The position numbers and the translations under genes are program-made. From Spirochaetaceae bacterium (GTDB taxonomy: Bacteria > Spirochaetota > Spirochaetia > Treponematales > Treponemataceae): 64,000 bases of DNA. The stretch is from the NCBI GenBank assembly GCA_017614995.1, contig JAGAAX010000036.1, positions 1 through 64,000 of the forward strand, written 5' to 3'. Shown here piece after piece: positions 7,405 through 17,315 of this stretch; positions within the stretch are counted from its first letter, which is position 1; every line of letters starts with the position of its first letter. Below the pieces are notes generated by a model, which saw only the letters and a program-made list of their open reading frames with translations, was not told the DNA's origin and did not search any database.

Positions 7405-9170
7405 CGGATACAAAAGGAAAAGTAGCTGCAGTCAATGGAAACATGATCAGCGTTGAATTTGACGGTGATGTTTCTTTGAACGAAGTAGGCTATGTAAAGG
7501 TTGGCAATAAAAGCTTAAAGAGCGAAGTTATCCGTATTCGTGGAAATCAAGCTCAATTACAAGTCTTTGAAATGACCAAAGGTATTAAGACAGGTGACGA
7601 AGTTGTTTTTACCGGAAACATGCTTTCTGTTACTTTAGGACCTGGTCTTTTAGGACAAGTTTTCGACGGACTTCAGAATCCGCTTCCTCAGCTTGCTGAA
7701 CAGGCAGGCTACTTCCTGGAGCGCGGTATTTATCTTGATGCCCTCGACAAATCAAAGAAATGGGATTTTACTCCTATTGCTAAAGTCGGCGACACCGTTA
7801 AGCGCGGTGACTATCTTGGCGAAGTTCCTGAAGGAAATTTCAAGCATAAGATAATGGTTCCATTCAATTTTTATGGAACTTACAAAGTAGATTCAATTGT
7901 TTCTGCCGGCGGCTATACAAATACAGACGTTGTAGCTGTTCTTTCTGATGAGAAAGGCAAGAAACACAACGTAACAATGACTTTCCAGTGGCCGGTTAAA
8001 CGCGCTGTTGACTGCTATGCAGAGCGCTTAAAGCCTGAAGACACAATGGTCTGTCAAATTCGCCTTGTTGATACGTTCTTCCCGGTTGCAAAGGGCGGTA
8101 CGTATTGTGTTCCTGGACCTTTCGGTGCAGGTAAGACTGTTTTGCAGCACACAACAAGCCGTAACGCAGACGTTGACATTGTAATTGTTGCTGCATGCGG
8201 CGAGCGCGCAGGTGAAGTTGTAGAAATCTTGAAAGAGTTCCCTGAGCTTATCGACCCGCGTACCGGCCGTTCTTTGATTGAACGAACCGTAATTATTTGT
8301 AATACATCATCAATGCCGGTTGCAGCCCGCGAAGCTTCGGTTTATACGGCTGTTACTCTGGCTGAATATTACAGACAGATGGGACTTCACGTTCTGCTTC
8401 TTGCAGACTCTACAAGCCGCTGGGCACAGGCTTTGCGCGAAATGTCTGGACGTTTGGAAGAGATTCCTGGTGAAGAAGCATTCCCTGCTTATCTTGAGTC
8501 TTATATTGCGGCGTTCTACGAGCGTGCAGGTATTGTACGTCTTTCTTCAGGCGAGATTGGTTCTGTTACAATCGGCGGTACTGTTTCACCGGCGGGCGGT
8601 AACTTTGAAGAGCCTGTAACGCAGGCAACGCTTAAAGTTGTAGGCGCTTTCCATGGTCTTAGCCGCGAACGTTCTGACGCGCGTAAATATCCGGCAATTG
8701 ACCCGCTTGAGTCTTGGTCAAAATACAAGAGTGTTATCCGCGAGGACTGGGTTGGTTTCGCGCGCTCAATCTTGAAAAAAGGTACAGAAGTTGCACAGAT
8801 GATGAAAGTCGTCGGTGAAGAAGGTACTTCTCTCGAGGACTTTATCCTTTATCTTAAGTCTGAATTCCTTGATGCCGTATATTTCCAGCAGAACTCATTT
8901 GATGAGGTTGACGGTGCTGTAAGTGTTGAGCGTCAGACTTATGTATTCCATTACTTACTTAAGATTTTGGGTTCAGATTTTGATTTGAGCGAAAAAGGCG
9001 ATGCCCGTACATTCTTTAACCAGTTCAGACAGAAATTTATTGACTGGAACTATTCTGTATGGCAGTCTGATTCATTCAAGACTATTGAGAAAGAACTTGA
9101 TGAAATTTACGCATCAAAATCAGGCAAAATAGAAGCAAGTGCAGCTGGTATGCTGAAGGACGGTGAATAA
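7401..9170 (+). CDS. atpA: V-type ATPase catalytic subunit A
   Basis: Hydrolyses or makes ATP in the A3B3 head. It is 589 aa, standard for the family. The P-loop GPFGAGKT is at 239-246. The A-subunit-specific non-homologous insert (about 110-195) precedes it. Further family motifs are visible: [36 protein letters not shown] and a [14 protein letters not shown] segment. The start ATG overlaps the upstream stop, and the stop TAA shares its last A with the atpB ATG. Codon use and style match the rest of the operon. Confidence 0.98.
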   Translation: MTDTKGKVAAVNGNMISVEFDGDVSLNEVGYVKVGNKSLKSEVIRIRGNQAQLQVFEMTKGIKTGDEVVFTGNMLSVTLGPGLLGQVFDGLQNPLPQLAEQAGYFLERGIYLDALDKSKKWDFTPIAKVGDTVKRGDYLGEVPEGNFKHKIMVPFNFYGTYKVDSIVSAGGYTNTDVVAVLSDEKGKKHNVTMTFQWPVKRAVDCYAERLKPEDTMVCQIRLVDTFFPVAKGGTYCVPGPFGAGKTVLQHTTSRNADVDIVIVAACGERAGEVVEILKEFPELIDPRTGRSLIERTVIICNTSSMPVAAREASVYTAVTLAEYYRQMGLHVLLLADSTSRWAQALREMSGRLEEIPGEEAFPAYLESYIAAFYERAGIVRLSSGEIGSVTIGGTVSPAGGNFEEPVTQATLKVVGAFHGLSRERSDARKYPAIDPLESWSKYKSVIREDWVGFARSILKKGTEVAQMMKVVGEEGTSLEDFILYLKSEFLDAVYFQQNSFDEVDGAVSVERQTYVFHYLLKILGSDFDLSEKGDARTFFNQFRQKFIDWNYSVWQSDSFKTIEKELDEIYASKSGKIEASAAGMLKDGE

Positions 9171-10462
9171 TGAACAAGGTGTACAGCAAAATTGAATCAA
9201 TCAATGGTAGCGTTATTACCGTTCGGGCAGATGACGTAAAGTACGGTGAGCTTGCAGAAATCACTACAAGCTTCGGTACTTCACTTGCTGAAGTAAACCG
9301 CATTAACGGCAATCTTGTTTCACTTCAGGTTTTTGCCGGCGGACGCGGTGTTTCAACTGGTGACCAGGTTCGATTCCTCGCTCACGAAATGCAGGTAAGC
9401 TTTTCAGAAAATCTTCTCGGACGCATTTTCAACGGTTCAGGCGAGCCGCGTGATAAAGGTCCCGGACTTAAAGACAATCTGGTTGCTATCGGCGGTCCTT
9501 CAGTAAACCCGTCTAAGCGTATCGTTGCTAAGCGCATGATCCGTACAGGTATTCCAATGATTGATATGTTCAATACATTGGTCGTAAGCCAGAAGCTTCC
9601 GATTTTCTCTATTTCAGGTGAACCTTACAACCAGCTTCTTGCGCGAATTGCTATGCAGGCTGAAGTTGATGTAATTATTCTTGGCGGCATGGGCTTGAAA
9701 TATGACGACTATCTTTATTTCAAGAACACACTTGAAGAGGGCGGCGCTTTGAGCCGTACCGTAATGTTTGTTCATACAGCCGCAGACCCGACTGTAGAAT
9801 GTCTTATGGTTCCAGATATGTCACTTGCTGTTGCAGAGCAGTTTGCACTTCAGGGAAAGGACGTGCTTGTTCTTTTGACAGATATGACAAACTTTGCTGA
9901 CTCAATGAAGGAAATCGCTATTACACAGGAACAGGTTCCTTCTAACCGCGGTTATCCTGGTGACTTGTACTCTCAGCTTGCTTCACGCTACGAAAAAGCT
10001 GTTGACTTTGATGATGCAGGTTCTGTAACAATTCTGGCTGTAACAACAATGCCTGGTGACGATGTTACACACCCGGTTCCAGACAATACAGGTTACATTA
10101 CAGAAGGTCAGTTCTATCTCAAGGGCGGAAGAATCGAGCCGTTCGGAAGCCTTTCACGTTTGAAGCAGAACGTCAACGGAAAGACCCGCAACGACCACCG
10201 CGCGCTTATGGACGCTATGATCCGTCTTTATTCATCTTATAAAGACACACTCGAAAAGAAATCGATGGGCTTTATGATGTCTAAGTGGGACGAAAAGCTT
10301 CTTAAATACGGTGAGCTTTTTGAGAAAGAGATGATGGACTTGTCTGTAAACATTCCATTGGAAGCTGCGCTTGATAAAGGCTGGAGCATTCTTTCTGAAT
10401 GTTTTGAAAGTGATGAAACAGGTATCAAGTCTGACTTGATTAAGCAATACTGGAAGAAATAG
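9170..10462 (+). CDS. atpB: V-type ATPase non-catalytic subunit B
   Basis: Regulatory nucleotide-binding subunit that alternates with A in the head. It is 430 aa. It has the expected incomplete P-loop region ([10 protein letters not shown] in place of GxxxxGKT), the [15 protein letters not shown] segment, and the [14 protein letters not shown] and [15 protein letters not shown] motifs. The glycine/arginine stretch [14 protein letters not shown] corresponds to the interface with A. It is coupled to atpA by a one-base overlap. Confidence 0.97.
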   Translation: MNKVYSKIESINGSVITVRADDVKYGELAEITTSFGTSLAEVNRINGNLVSLQVFAGGRGVSTGDQVRFLAHEMQVSFSENLLGRIFNGSGEPRDKGPGLKDNLVAIGGPSVNPSKRIVAKRMIRTGIPMIDMFNTLVVSQKLPIFSISGEPYNQLLARIAMQAEVDVIILGGMGLKYDDYLYFKNTLEEGGALSRTVMFVHTAADPTVECLMVPDMSLAVAEQFALQGKDVLVLLTDMTNFADSMKEIAITQEQVPSNRGYPGDLYSQLASRYEKAVDFDDAGSVTILAVTTMPGDDVTHPVPDNTGYITEGQFYLKGGRIEPFGSLSRLKQNVNGKTRNDHRALMDAMIRLYSSYKDTLEKKSMGFMMSKWDEKLLKYGELFEKEMMDLSVNIPLEAALDKGWSILSECFESDETGIKSDLIKQYWKK

Positions 10463-10469
10463 GAACTGT

Positions 10470-11090
10470 ATGGCAACGATAAAGCTGACAAAAAATGAGC
10501 TTAAGAGCCAGAAAGATGCGCTTAAAATGTATAAGCGTTATCTGCCGACTCTTCTGCTTAAAAAACAACAGCTGCAGACAGAAATACGTACTATTGACGC
10601 AAGGGCTAAGGAAGTAAGAGCCAAACGGCAGGCTCTGGAAGCAGAATTCGAAAAATGGATTGCTGTTTTCGGAGAACGCGAAGCCTTTACGCCTGACATG
10701 GTTACAGTTTCTGACATCAAGAAGGGAACAGGCAACATTGCAGGCGTAATTATTCCGGTTTATGAGGGCGCAAATTTCTCGCGTGGAGATTATGACCTTT
10801 ATAAAACACCGCTTTGGATAGATCTTGCAGCTGACAAAATGGAGCAGGTGCTTTCTATGGATTTGGAAGCACAGGTTCTTGACAAGCAGGTTGAGCTTTT
10901 GTCGCAGGAGCTGCGTGTAACTACACAGCGCGTAAACCTTTTTGAGAAGGTTAAGATACCTGAAACAAAGGCAAATATAAAGAAGATAACTGTTTATCTT
11001 GGCGATCAGCAGGTTGCGGCTGTTGTACGCGGCAAGATTTCTAAAAAGAGTCTTGAACAGGCGGCAGCAGCAAAGGAGAGTGCAGAATGA
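10470..11090 (+). CDS. atpD: V-type ATPase subunit D (central rotor shaft)
   Basis: Central coiled-coil shaft that turns inside the A3B3 head. It is 206 aa. The N-terminal helix is [21 protein letters not shown] (about 4-24) and a long C-terminal helix (about 120-165, with [28 protein letters not shown]) pairs with it; the LFEKVKIP segment is typical for this family. AGGA lies upstream of the ATG. The stop overlaps the atpI start (ATGA). Confidence 0.93.
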   Translation: MATIKLTKNELKSQKDALKMYKRYLPTLLLKKQQLQTEIRTIDARAKEVRAKRQALEAEFEKWIAVFGEREAFTPDMVTVSDIKKGTGNIAGVIIPVYEGANFSRGDYDLYKTPLWIDLAADKMEQVLSMDLEAQVLDKQVELLSQELRVTTQRVNLFEKVKIPETKANIKKITVYLGDQQVAAVVRGKISKKSLEQAAAAKESAE

Positions 11091-12922
11091 TTGTACCTAT
11101 GAAAAAAGTCTCTCTCATCGTGCTGAAAAAAGAGCGTAAAGATGCACTTGAAAAGCTGCGCAAAGCAGGTGTAATGCATCTTGAAACTGTTACAGGTAAC
11201 AGCAAAGAGCTGTCTTCTTTGAAAACAGACTATTCTAGTTTTGAAAGGGCTTATCTTGCTTTGGACGAAATAAAAGCTCCAAAGAAGAAGGGCGCTTCAA
11301 ATGCTGTTTCTGACAGACAGCAGGTTCAAAAGCATGTAGAAGAGATTAATCTGCTTCTTGACAACAAAAAGAAAGCTGAAGAAGTTATCATCAAGAATAA
11401 CAGAGAACTTGAGCGGTTTATAAAATGGGGCGATGTAAATCCTGACGATTTTGGCTTCTTAAAAGACAAAAATCTGGATTTGTACCTCTATGAAATTCCT
11501 GTTTCAAAATATTATGACATTTCTGATGTTCATACTATTGTTGTAAATCAGGACAAGAACATCTGCCGCTTTATCGCATATTCTGCTGATAATTCGCAGC
11601 TTAAGATGCCTGCTGAAGCAAAATTGGTAGGGCTTCCGGAAAAAGCCACAAAGACTTTAAAAGAAGAAGTTGTTTCTGCAAAAAATGATATTGCCGGAAT
11701 CAATAAAAAGCTTAACGGTTTTGTTGAACTGAAAGACAACATCAAAAAAAGCATGAAGCAGCTTGAAAAAGAAATCGAATTCGAGAATGTATATTCTGGA
11801 ATGGGCAAAGAAGAAGGCGATGAAGAAGCTTCTCTTGCATGGATTTCGGGCTTTGTTCCTGAGCCGGAGCTTGCTTCTTTGAAGAAGGTTGCAGCAGAAA
11901 ATTCTTGGGCAATCTATGCAGATGCCCCGACAGAAGAAGATAATGTACCGACCAAGCTGAAAAACAGCAAAGCTGTACAGATTCTCTATCCTGTTATGGA
12001 CTTCTTGGGAACGGTTCCGGGCTACCATGAATTTGATATCAGCGCATGGTTCTTGATTTTCCTTGTAATATTCTTTGCAATGATTTTCGGCGATGCAGGC
12101 TACGGTATGCTCATGCTTATTATTGGCCTGGTACTTGCTGCAAAATCGAAAATCACCAAGAAAGAAGTTCCGCCTGCAATGATTCTTCTTGTTGTGTGGG
12201 CATTGGCGACTGTCGCTTGGGGAACAATCAACTGTTCTTGGTTCGGAATTGAAGCTGAAAAGCTGCCGGTATTCTTGCAGAATCTGGCTCTGCCTGTGTT
12301 TGCGCCTGGAAATCCTGAACGGGATATGAACTTGCAGATTTTCTGTTTTATATTGGCTTTATTGCAAATGTCGATAGGACATATAATTGCTTTAATGCGC
12401 AATATAAAAGAGAAATCATTGAAGCTTCTGGCTGATATTGGTTCGCTTTCAATCTTATGGGGAATGTTTTATGTTGTTTTGATGCTGATTGTTTCAGCAG
12501 AAAAATTCCCGATGCATAATGCGGTTCTCTTTATGATTGGCGGCGGTTTCGCTTTAAGTTTTGTGTTTTCAAATTACGAGGGAAGTATCGGAAAGAGCAT
12601 ATTGGAAAGCTTGAAGAATATTATTTCAGTTTTGCTTGGAGTAATCAACTTCTTTTCTGATATTGTTTCGTACATCCGCCTTTGGGCTGTTGCGCTTGCC
12701 GGTTCTGCTATTGCGCAGACCGTCAATCAGATGGCCGGTCCGATGCTGGGCAATTTCCTGATTTTCTTCGGCATTTTACTGCTTGTATTTGGTCATGGAC
12801 TGAATATGGTTTTGAATGCCCTGTCAGTTATTGTTCATGGCGTACGTTTGAATACACTTGAATTTACAAGCCATGTTGGTATGGCTTGGGCAGGCTATAA
12901 ATATAAGCCTTTTGCTGAATAA
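11087..12922 (+). CDS. atpI: V-type ATPase subunit I (membrane stator, a-subunit)
   Basis: Forms the ion half-channels beside the K ring and anchors the stalks. It is 611 aa. The N-terminal cytoplasmic half (about 1-310) is rich in coiled coil. The C-terminal half holds seven to eight membrane helices. The essential arginine is visible in the conserved [16 protein letters not shown] segment near residue 530. [13 protein letters not shown] (about 330) is another family landmark. The gene is followed by a 58-base gap before atpK. Confidence 0.95.
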   Translation: MIVPMKKVSLIVLKKERKDALEKLRKAGVMHLETVTGNSKELSSLKTDYSSFERAYLALDEIKAPKKKGASNAVSDRQQVQKHVEEINLLLDNKKKAEEVIIKNNRELERFIKWGDVNPDDFGFLKDKNLDLYLYEIPVSKYYDISDVHTIVVNQDKNICRFIAYSADNSQLKMPAEAKLVGLPEKATKTLKEEVVSAKNDIAGINKKLNGFVELKDNIKKSMKQLEKEIEFENVYSGMGKEEGDEEASLAWISGFVPEPELASLKKVAAENSWAIYADAPTEEDNVPTKLKNSKAVQILYPVMDFLGTVPGYHEFDISAWFLIFLVIFFAMIFGDAGYGMLMLIIGLVLAAKSKITKKEVPPAMILLVVWALATVAWGTINCSWFGIEAEKLPVFLQNLALPVFAPGNPERDMNLQIFCFILALLQMSIGHIIALMRNIKEKSLKLLADIGSLSILWGMFYVVLMLIVSAEKFPMHNAVLFMIGGGFALSFVFSNYEGSIGKSILESLKNIISVLLGVINFFSDIVSYIRLWAVALAGSAIAQTVNQMAGPMLGNFLIFFGILLLVFGHGLNMVLNALSVIVHGVRLNTLEFTSHVGMAWAGYKYKPFAE

Positions 12923-12980
12923 AAGTAGCATGCTGCATAATGCAGCTGCCAAAGATATAGCATAATTATAGGAGATGGAC

Positions 12981-13403
12981 ATGAATTTTGGTTTATTAGG
13001 TGCAGGTGCTGCTCTTGGTATTGCAGCTCTTGGGTCTGCAATCGGAATCGGAACTTCTGGTTCTGCAACGATTGGTGCTTGGAAGCGTTGTTACTTGAAT
13101 AACAAACCGGCTCCATTCATTTTAACTGTTTTTGCCGGTGCTCCATTGACACAGACAATTTATGGTTATCTGGTAATGATGTTTATGATGAATTCCCAGA
13201 AAGAACCATGGTATCTGTTGGGTCTCGGTATTTTTGCCGGTCTCGCAATGGCTTTCTCAGCAATTGCACAGGGCAAAGCCGGTGCTGCCGGTTCAGATGC
13301 TTTGGCAGAAACAGGCAAGGGCTTCTCTCAGTACATTACTGTTGTAGGTCTTTGTGAAACTGTTGCGTTGTTCGTAATGGTTTTCAGCTTGATTTCGGTC
13401 TGA
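12981..13403 (+). CDS. atpK: V-type ATPase subunit K (rotor ring proteolipid)
   Basis: Rotor ring subunit with two helical hairpins, 140 aa from ATG 12981, which has GGAG 6 bases upstream; the ATG at 12975 is too close to that site. The ion-carrying carboxylate is Glu126 in CETVALFVMV. The neighbours Thr57 and Gln58 in PLTQTIYG and Gln97 in IAQGKAGAAG align with the residues that bind sodium in the Enterococcus hirae K ring. A sodium-coupled enzyme is therefore likely (inference). The first hairpin lacks a carboxylate, as in V-type rings. The operon ends here at a strong terminator. Confidence 0.95.
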   Translation: MNFGLLGAGAALGIAALGSAIGIGTSGSATIGAWKRCYLNNKPAPFILTVFAGAPLTQTIYGYLVMMFMMNSQKEPWYLLGLGIFAGLAMAFSAIAQGKAGAAGSDALAETGKGFSQYITVVGLCETVALFVMVFSLISV

Positions 13404-13426
13404 TTAGACAAATCTTTTAGATTAGC

Positions 13427-13462
13427 GGCTGTTATAAATATTCTTTATAACAGCCTTTTTTT
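13427..13462 (+). terminator. Rho-independent terminator of the V-ATPase operon
   Basis: A perfect 12-bp stem, GGCTGTTATAAA (13427-13438) with TTTATAACAGCC (13444-13455), has a 5-base loop and is followed by seven T. Confidence 0.92.
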
Positions 13463-13546
13463 ATCTTTAAATGTGTAGCTATTATAAAGATAATATGTTA
13501 TATAATAAGAAATAACCTGAAAGCTACATAAGGACAAAGCTGTTTT

Positions 13547-14641
13547 ATGTTCAATAAACCTAGAAATGTAAAAATCGGCGGAAAGGGCAAAACAAGAACA
13601 ATTATCATAGGCGGAAATAACCCTGTAACAATTCAGACAATGTGGAAAGAAAGCATTGTAAATCTGATAAATGACAAAAAAGCTTTTGAAGATACTATAA
13701 AACGCATTGAAGCTTTGGAACTGCTCGGCTGCGACATACTGCGTTTTGCCGTTCCTGATATGGAAAGTGCTGAAGCACTTCTAAAACTGGCAGAAAATGT
13801 CTCGATGCCCTTAGTTGCTGACATTCATTTTGATTACAAGCTTGCCTTGCGCTGCCTTGACGGAAATATCGCCAAAATCAGAATAAATCCTGGAAATATA
13901 GGCTCTTTTGAGAGAACCAAAATGGTTGTTGATAAAGCAAGAGATACCGGCACAGCACTGAGAATCGGCATAAACACAGGCAGTCTGCCTCATGATTTGG
14001 CAGAAATGGTGCAGGGTGGAAAAATAACACGCGCCGAGGGGTTGGTTCAGACTGCAAGCCGCGAGATGGAGATATTTGATAAATTAGGCTTTGACCAGTT
14101 TGTTGTCTCAATGAAAGCATCTTCTGTTGCAGAAACTATAGAGTCAAACGAGAAATTTGCCGAAAATTATAATGCACCATTGCATATCGGCGTAACAGAA
14201 GCCGGACCGCTGATTGGCGGCGTAGTAAAAAGTACGCTTGCTTTCAGTCATTTGCTCCGCGAAGGAATCGGTTCTACAATTCGTGTAAGCTTGTCGTCTT
14301 TGCCCGAAAATGAAGTCATTACGGCAAAAGAAATTACACGCGAATTGGGCCTTCGTTCTGGTGGAGTAAAGATTGTTTCATGCCCAAGATGCGGCAGAAA
14401 CGGTTTTGATGTTCATGGTTTTATAGACCGTTGGCAGACAGAATTGCTTTCAATGAAGAAAAATATAACGGTTGCTGTTATGGGATGTGTGGTTAATGGT
14501 CCTGGAGAGGGCAAAACCGCTGATATTGGAATAACCGGCGCAGGTGATTCTGTAATTATTTTTAAACATGGAACCATTGTTAGAACCGTAACTGTAGCTG
14601 AATCTGATTCAGCTTTTCGAGAGGAGTTGGAGTCATTGTGA
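13547..14641 (+). CDS. ispG: 4-hydroxy-3-methylbut-2-en-1-yl diphosphate synthase (IspG/GcpE)
   Basis: Penultimate step of the MEP isoprenoid pathway: reductive ring opening of methylerythritol cyclodiphosphate with a 4Fe-4S cluster. It is 364 aa. The TIM-barrel half contains PVTIQTMWKESI, ADIHFDYKLAL and KIRINPGNIG. The cluster-binding half contains SCPRCGRNGFDV and VMGCVVNGPGEGKTADIG, which hold the three cysteines and the conserved Glu. A TATAAT at 13501-13506 lies upstream, but its -35 is poor. The stop overlaps the GTG of the next gene. Later in the window dxs encodes the first step of the same pathway. Confidence 0.97.
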   Translation: MFNKPRNVKIGGKGKTRTIIIGGNNPVTIQTMWKESIVNLINDKKAFEDTIKRIEALELLGCDILRFAVPDMESAEALLKLAENVSMPLVADIHFDYKLALRCLDGNIAKIRINPGNIGSFERTKMVVDKARDTGTALRIGINTGSLPHDLAEMVQGGKITRAEGLVQTASREMEIFDKLGFDQFVVSMKASSVAETIESNEKFAENYNAPLHIGVTEAGPLIGGVVKSTLAFSHLLREGIGSTIRVSLSSLPENEVITAKEITRELGLRSGGVKIVSCPRCGRNGFDVHGFIDRWQTELLSMKKNITVAVMGCVVNGPGEGKTADIGITGAGDSVIIFKHGTIVRTVTVAESDSAFREELESL

Positions 14642-15780
14642 AAAAACTGATAGCGTTATTAATTTGTGTAATGTTGTTTTGTGCTGTATTTGCTCAAGAT
14701 TTGCAGAGACCTGAACATGAAACACTTGCATGGAAAGTATTGCAGAATGCACAGTTGGCTTATGAACAGGGTGACCTCGGCGAGGCAATCCGTATCGCTG
14801 ACTCTGCAAAGCAGCGGCGCAGAAACGAAGTAGAGTGGTCGCTTGCTGTATTAAATCAGGCATTGGCACCTGCTGCAATCCAAAAGCTTGGTGATAACAT
14901 TGATATAATAATGAATGCTTTGGAAGAAAGAAATGCCGAGGATGCATTAAGTATCATGCATCATGTAATGATTAAATATCCTGCAGATTCTATAAATAAT
15001 TCCGTTTCAGAACTGATAAAAAAACTGTCTCTTTATATTGAATATCCTGAAGCAGATTTTCTTCTTGGAAAACTTTATACTTTTGAAGGTGAATATACCA
15101 TAGCTGATAAATATCTTACAAATGCCTGGCTTCATGCTGATATTCTGGATATCCCTAATCAGAAATTCGATATTCTTTATCAGATGGCCAGTCTGGCAAA
15201 GCTTCAGAAAAATGATGAAAAATATGAAAAATCTCTTCTGCTGATTATTGCAGATGATAAATATATAAAGCCTGACGGCACTGATGATATTTTTATAAAA
15301 GCTGTAAAGCAGTCTATAGCCCGCGATGATACGACTATTGATAAGTTGTTTACACTTTATAGAAGCAAGGCTTATACATCTCTTAATGCGTATTATTTGC
15401 TGGCAGAATATTATGCGGCAAAGGGTAATGCTGACAAAGCGCTTTCTATGTCTACACTGGCAAATTTAATTGCTTTTACCAGACTTTATGAGGCTGTTGT
15501 AGCAAGAAATATGGAATACAAATTTGAAAAACCGCAGAATGCGCTTAATAAGCCCAATTCTGCCTTTTTAGCTTATTTGGAAACTGTCGGTCAATATTAC
15601 GATATATCCGAATGGGGCGCAAAAAACGGTATTTGGAAAGGTTATTACAATTATGCGAAAATTCTACATAATGCCGGACGCTACGAACTTGCTGAAGAGC
15701 TGTTTTCTTGTTTGTCGCAATATTGTCCTGAAGATTTCTGGAAAAATATGGCTCTCCGCGAATTATTAAGATTGTTCTAA
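14638..15780 (+). CDS. Secreted helical-repeat (TPR-like) protein
   Basis: 380 aa. A clear signal peptide (KKLIALLICVMLFCAVFA) is followed by QD, a likely signal peptidase I site near residue 20. The rest is predicted helical, with TPR-like pairs such as NAQLAYEQGDLGEAIRIADSA (about 37-57) and YAKILHNAGRYELAEELF near the end. It probably works in the periplasm as a scaffold. It starts at a GTG overlapping the ispG stop, so it is co-translated with ispG, although no link in function is known to me. It ends in a terminator. The function is not recognised. Confidence 0.75.
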   Translation: MKKLIALLICVMLFCAVFAQDLQRPEHETLAWKVLQNAQLAYEQGDLGEAIRIADSAKQRRRNEVEWSLAVLNQALAPAAIQKLGDNIDIIMNALEERNAEDALSIMHHVMIKYPADSINNSVSELIKKLSLYIEYPEADFLLGKLYTFEGEYTIADKYLTNAWLHADILDIPNQKFDILYQMASLAKLQKNDEKYEKSLLLIIADDKYIKPDGTDDIFIKAVKQSIARDDTTIDKLFTLYRSKAYTSLNAYYLLAEYYAAKGNADKALSMSTLANLIAFTRLYEAVVARNMEYKFEKPQNALNKPNSAFLAYLETVGQYYDISEWGAKNGIWKGYYNYAKILHNAGRYELAEELFSCLSQYCPEDFWKNMALRELLRLF

Positions 15781-15783
15781 AAA

Positions 15784-15813
15784 GAGACCCGGGATTATCT
15801 CGGGTGCTTTTTT
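15784..15813 (+). terminator. Rho-independent terminator after ispG operon
   Basis: The stem is built from ACCCGGGA and TCTCGGGT (15787-15805) with one G-T pair and a three-base loop, followed by GCTTTTTTT. Confidence 0.85.
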
Positions 15814-15830
15814 TATAACGGCTGGATAAA

Positions 15831-17303
15831 ATGGTTTTTTCTTCTTCTTTATTTTTATTTATTTTTTTACCTATAGTAGTATTCTTTTATTATCTTCCAT
15901 TTATTAAGAGCAGAAGCTTTAAAAATACTATATTATTATTTTGCAGTTTGTTTTTTTATGCATGGGGTGAACCGAAATTCGTTTTTTTGATGATATTATC
16001 AATAATTTTGAATTATTGGTTTGGTAAAAAAATAAACGATTTTAATGATGATGAAAATCACACAAAATGCAAGGTGTTCCTGTTTTTTTCTATAACATGG
16101 AATATTCTGCTGCTATTCGTATTTAAATATCTGTCATTTTTCTCAAATATTTTTGTTTCATTAATTGGAAATAATGACATTCCTGTACTTGAAATAAGGC
16201 TGCCAATCGGTATCTCGTTCTTTACATTTCAGATAATGTCTTATATTTTTGACGTTTATTATAAAAAAGTGCCCGTACAGAGAAATATTTTCAGTCTTGC
16301 ACTTTATGTGTCTTTTTTTCCTCAACTTATAGCCGGGCCGATTGTAAGATATGAGACGATTGCTTCAGAAATACAAGACAGAAAAGAAACGGCTGAAAAT
16401 ATAACTAACGGAATTAAAAGATTTATATTGGGTTTATCAAAGAAGGTTTTGCTGGCAAATTATCTTGCTGTAATTGCAGACTTGATTTTTGACGGCGATT
16501 TTAATTCGCTGGTAAATTTTAACTGTCTGAATGCCTGGATTGGTGCAATTGCGTATACATTACAGATTTATTTTGATTTTTCAGGTTATTCAGATATGGC
16601 AATTGGACTTGGGTTAATTTTCGGCTTCCATTTTGAAGAAAATTTCAATCACCCGTATATTGCTTCTTCAATAAAAGACTTCTGGAGAAGGTGGCACATA
16701 AGTTTATCAAGCTGGTTCCGTGATTATGTTTACATTCCATTAGGCGGAAACCGCTGCAAAAAATCAAGAGCTTTCTTCAATATGTTTGTTGTCTGGCTGC
16801 TGACAGGTATTTGGCATGGTGCAGCTTTTACTTTCTGGTTGTGGGGCATTTATTATTTTGTCCTGCTTGTAATTGAAAAGACGTTCAACGTTGATGAATG
16901 CAAAAATATTTTTGTACGGATATTTATGCACATCAGTACAATGGTTTTTGTTATTATAGGCTGGGTGCTTTTTAGGTCAGATAACATTACTAATGCCTTT
17001 GCTTTCATAAAAAAGATGTTCTCATTCAATGAGCTCTCAAATGTTTCGCTATTTGATAATTATTACATAAAAAATGGCGGAATTATTCTGCTGCTTGGAA
17101 TTGTTTTTGTTTTTCCAATTATCAGCCATCTGAAAAAGCTTAACTGTTTTGTTTCTTCCAAATTAAGCGGAAGTTCTTTAGCCAAACCTTATAGTATTAT
17201 CATTGATGTGATTATATCCTTTACAATTTTAGCGGCTTTTACCGCTTCAATATTGATTTGTATTAAATCAACATATAATCCTTTTATTTATTTTAATTTC
17301 TGA
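15831..17303 (+). CDS. MBOAT O-acyltransferase (AlgI/DltB-like)
   Basis: Integral membrane O-acyltransferase of the MBOAT family, 490 aa with about eleven hydrophobic segments. Family motifs are FFYAWGEPKF (about 43-52), FRRWHISLSSWFRDYVYIP and TGIWHGAAFTFWLWG; the His of IWHGA is the conserved catalytic position. AlgI-type proteins pass acetyl groups across the membrane to a partner that acetylates an extracellular polysaccharide. The partner is the next gene, 12 bases downstream. A GGA lies just before the ATG. Only 18 bases separate it from the preceding terminator, so its promoter is not evident. Confidence 0.9.
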   Translation: MVFSSSLFLFIFLPIVVFFYYLPFIKSRSFKNTILLFCSLFFYAWGEPKFVFLMILSIILNYWFGKKINDFNDDENHTKCKVFLFFSITWNILLLFVFKYLSFFSNIFVSLIGNNDIPVLEIRLPIGISFFTFQIMSYIFDVYYKKVPVQRNIFSLALYVSFFPQLIAGPIVRYETIASEIQDRKETAENITNGIKRFILGLSKKVLLANYLAVIADLIFDGDFNSLVNFNCLNAWIGAIAYTLQIYFDFSGYSDMAIGLGLIFGFHFEENFNHPYIASSIKDFWRRWHISLSSWFRDYVYIPLGGNRCKKSRAFFNMFVVWLLTGIWHGAAFTFWLWGIYYFVLLVIEKTFNVDECKNIFVRIFMHISTMVFVIIGWVLFRSDNITNAFAFIKKMFSFNELSNVSLFDNYYIKNGGIILLLGIVFVFPIISHLKKLNCFVSSKLSGSSLAKPYSIIIDVIISFTILAAFTASILICIKSTYNPFIYFNF

Positions 17304-17315
17304 TAAGGAAATGCG

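Noticed and set aside
13478-13506. Promoter of ispG
   Set aside because: TATAAT at 13501 is perfect, but no acceptable -35 lies 16-18 bases upstream; mentioned only in the gene entry.
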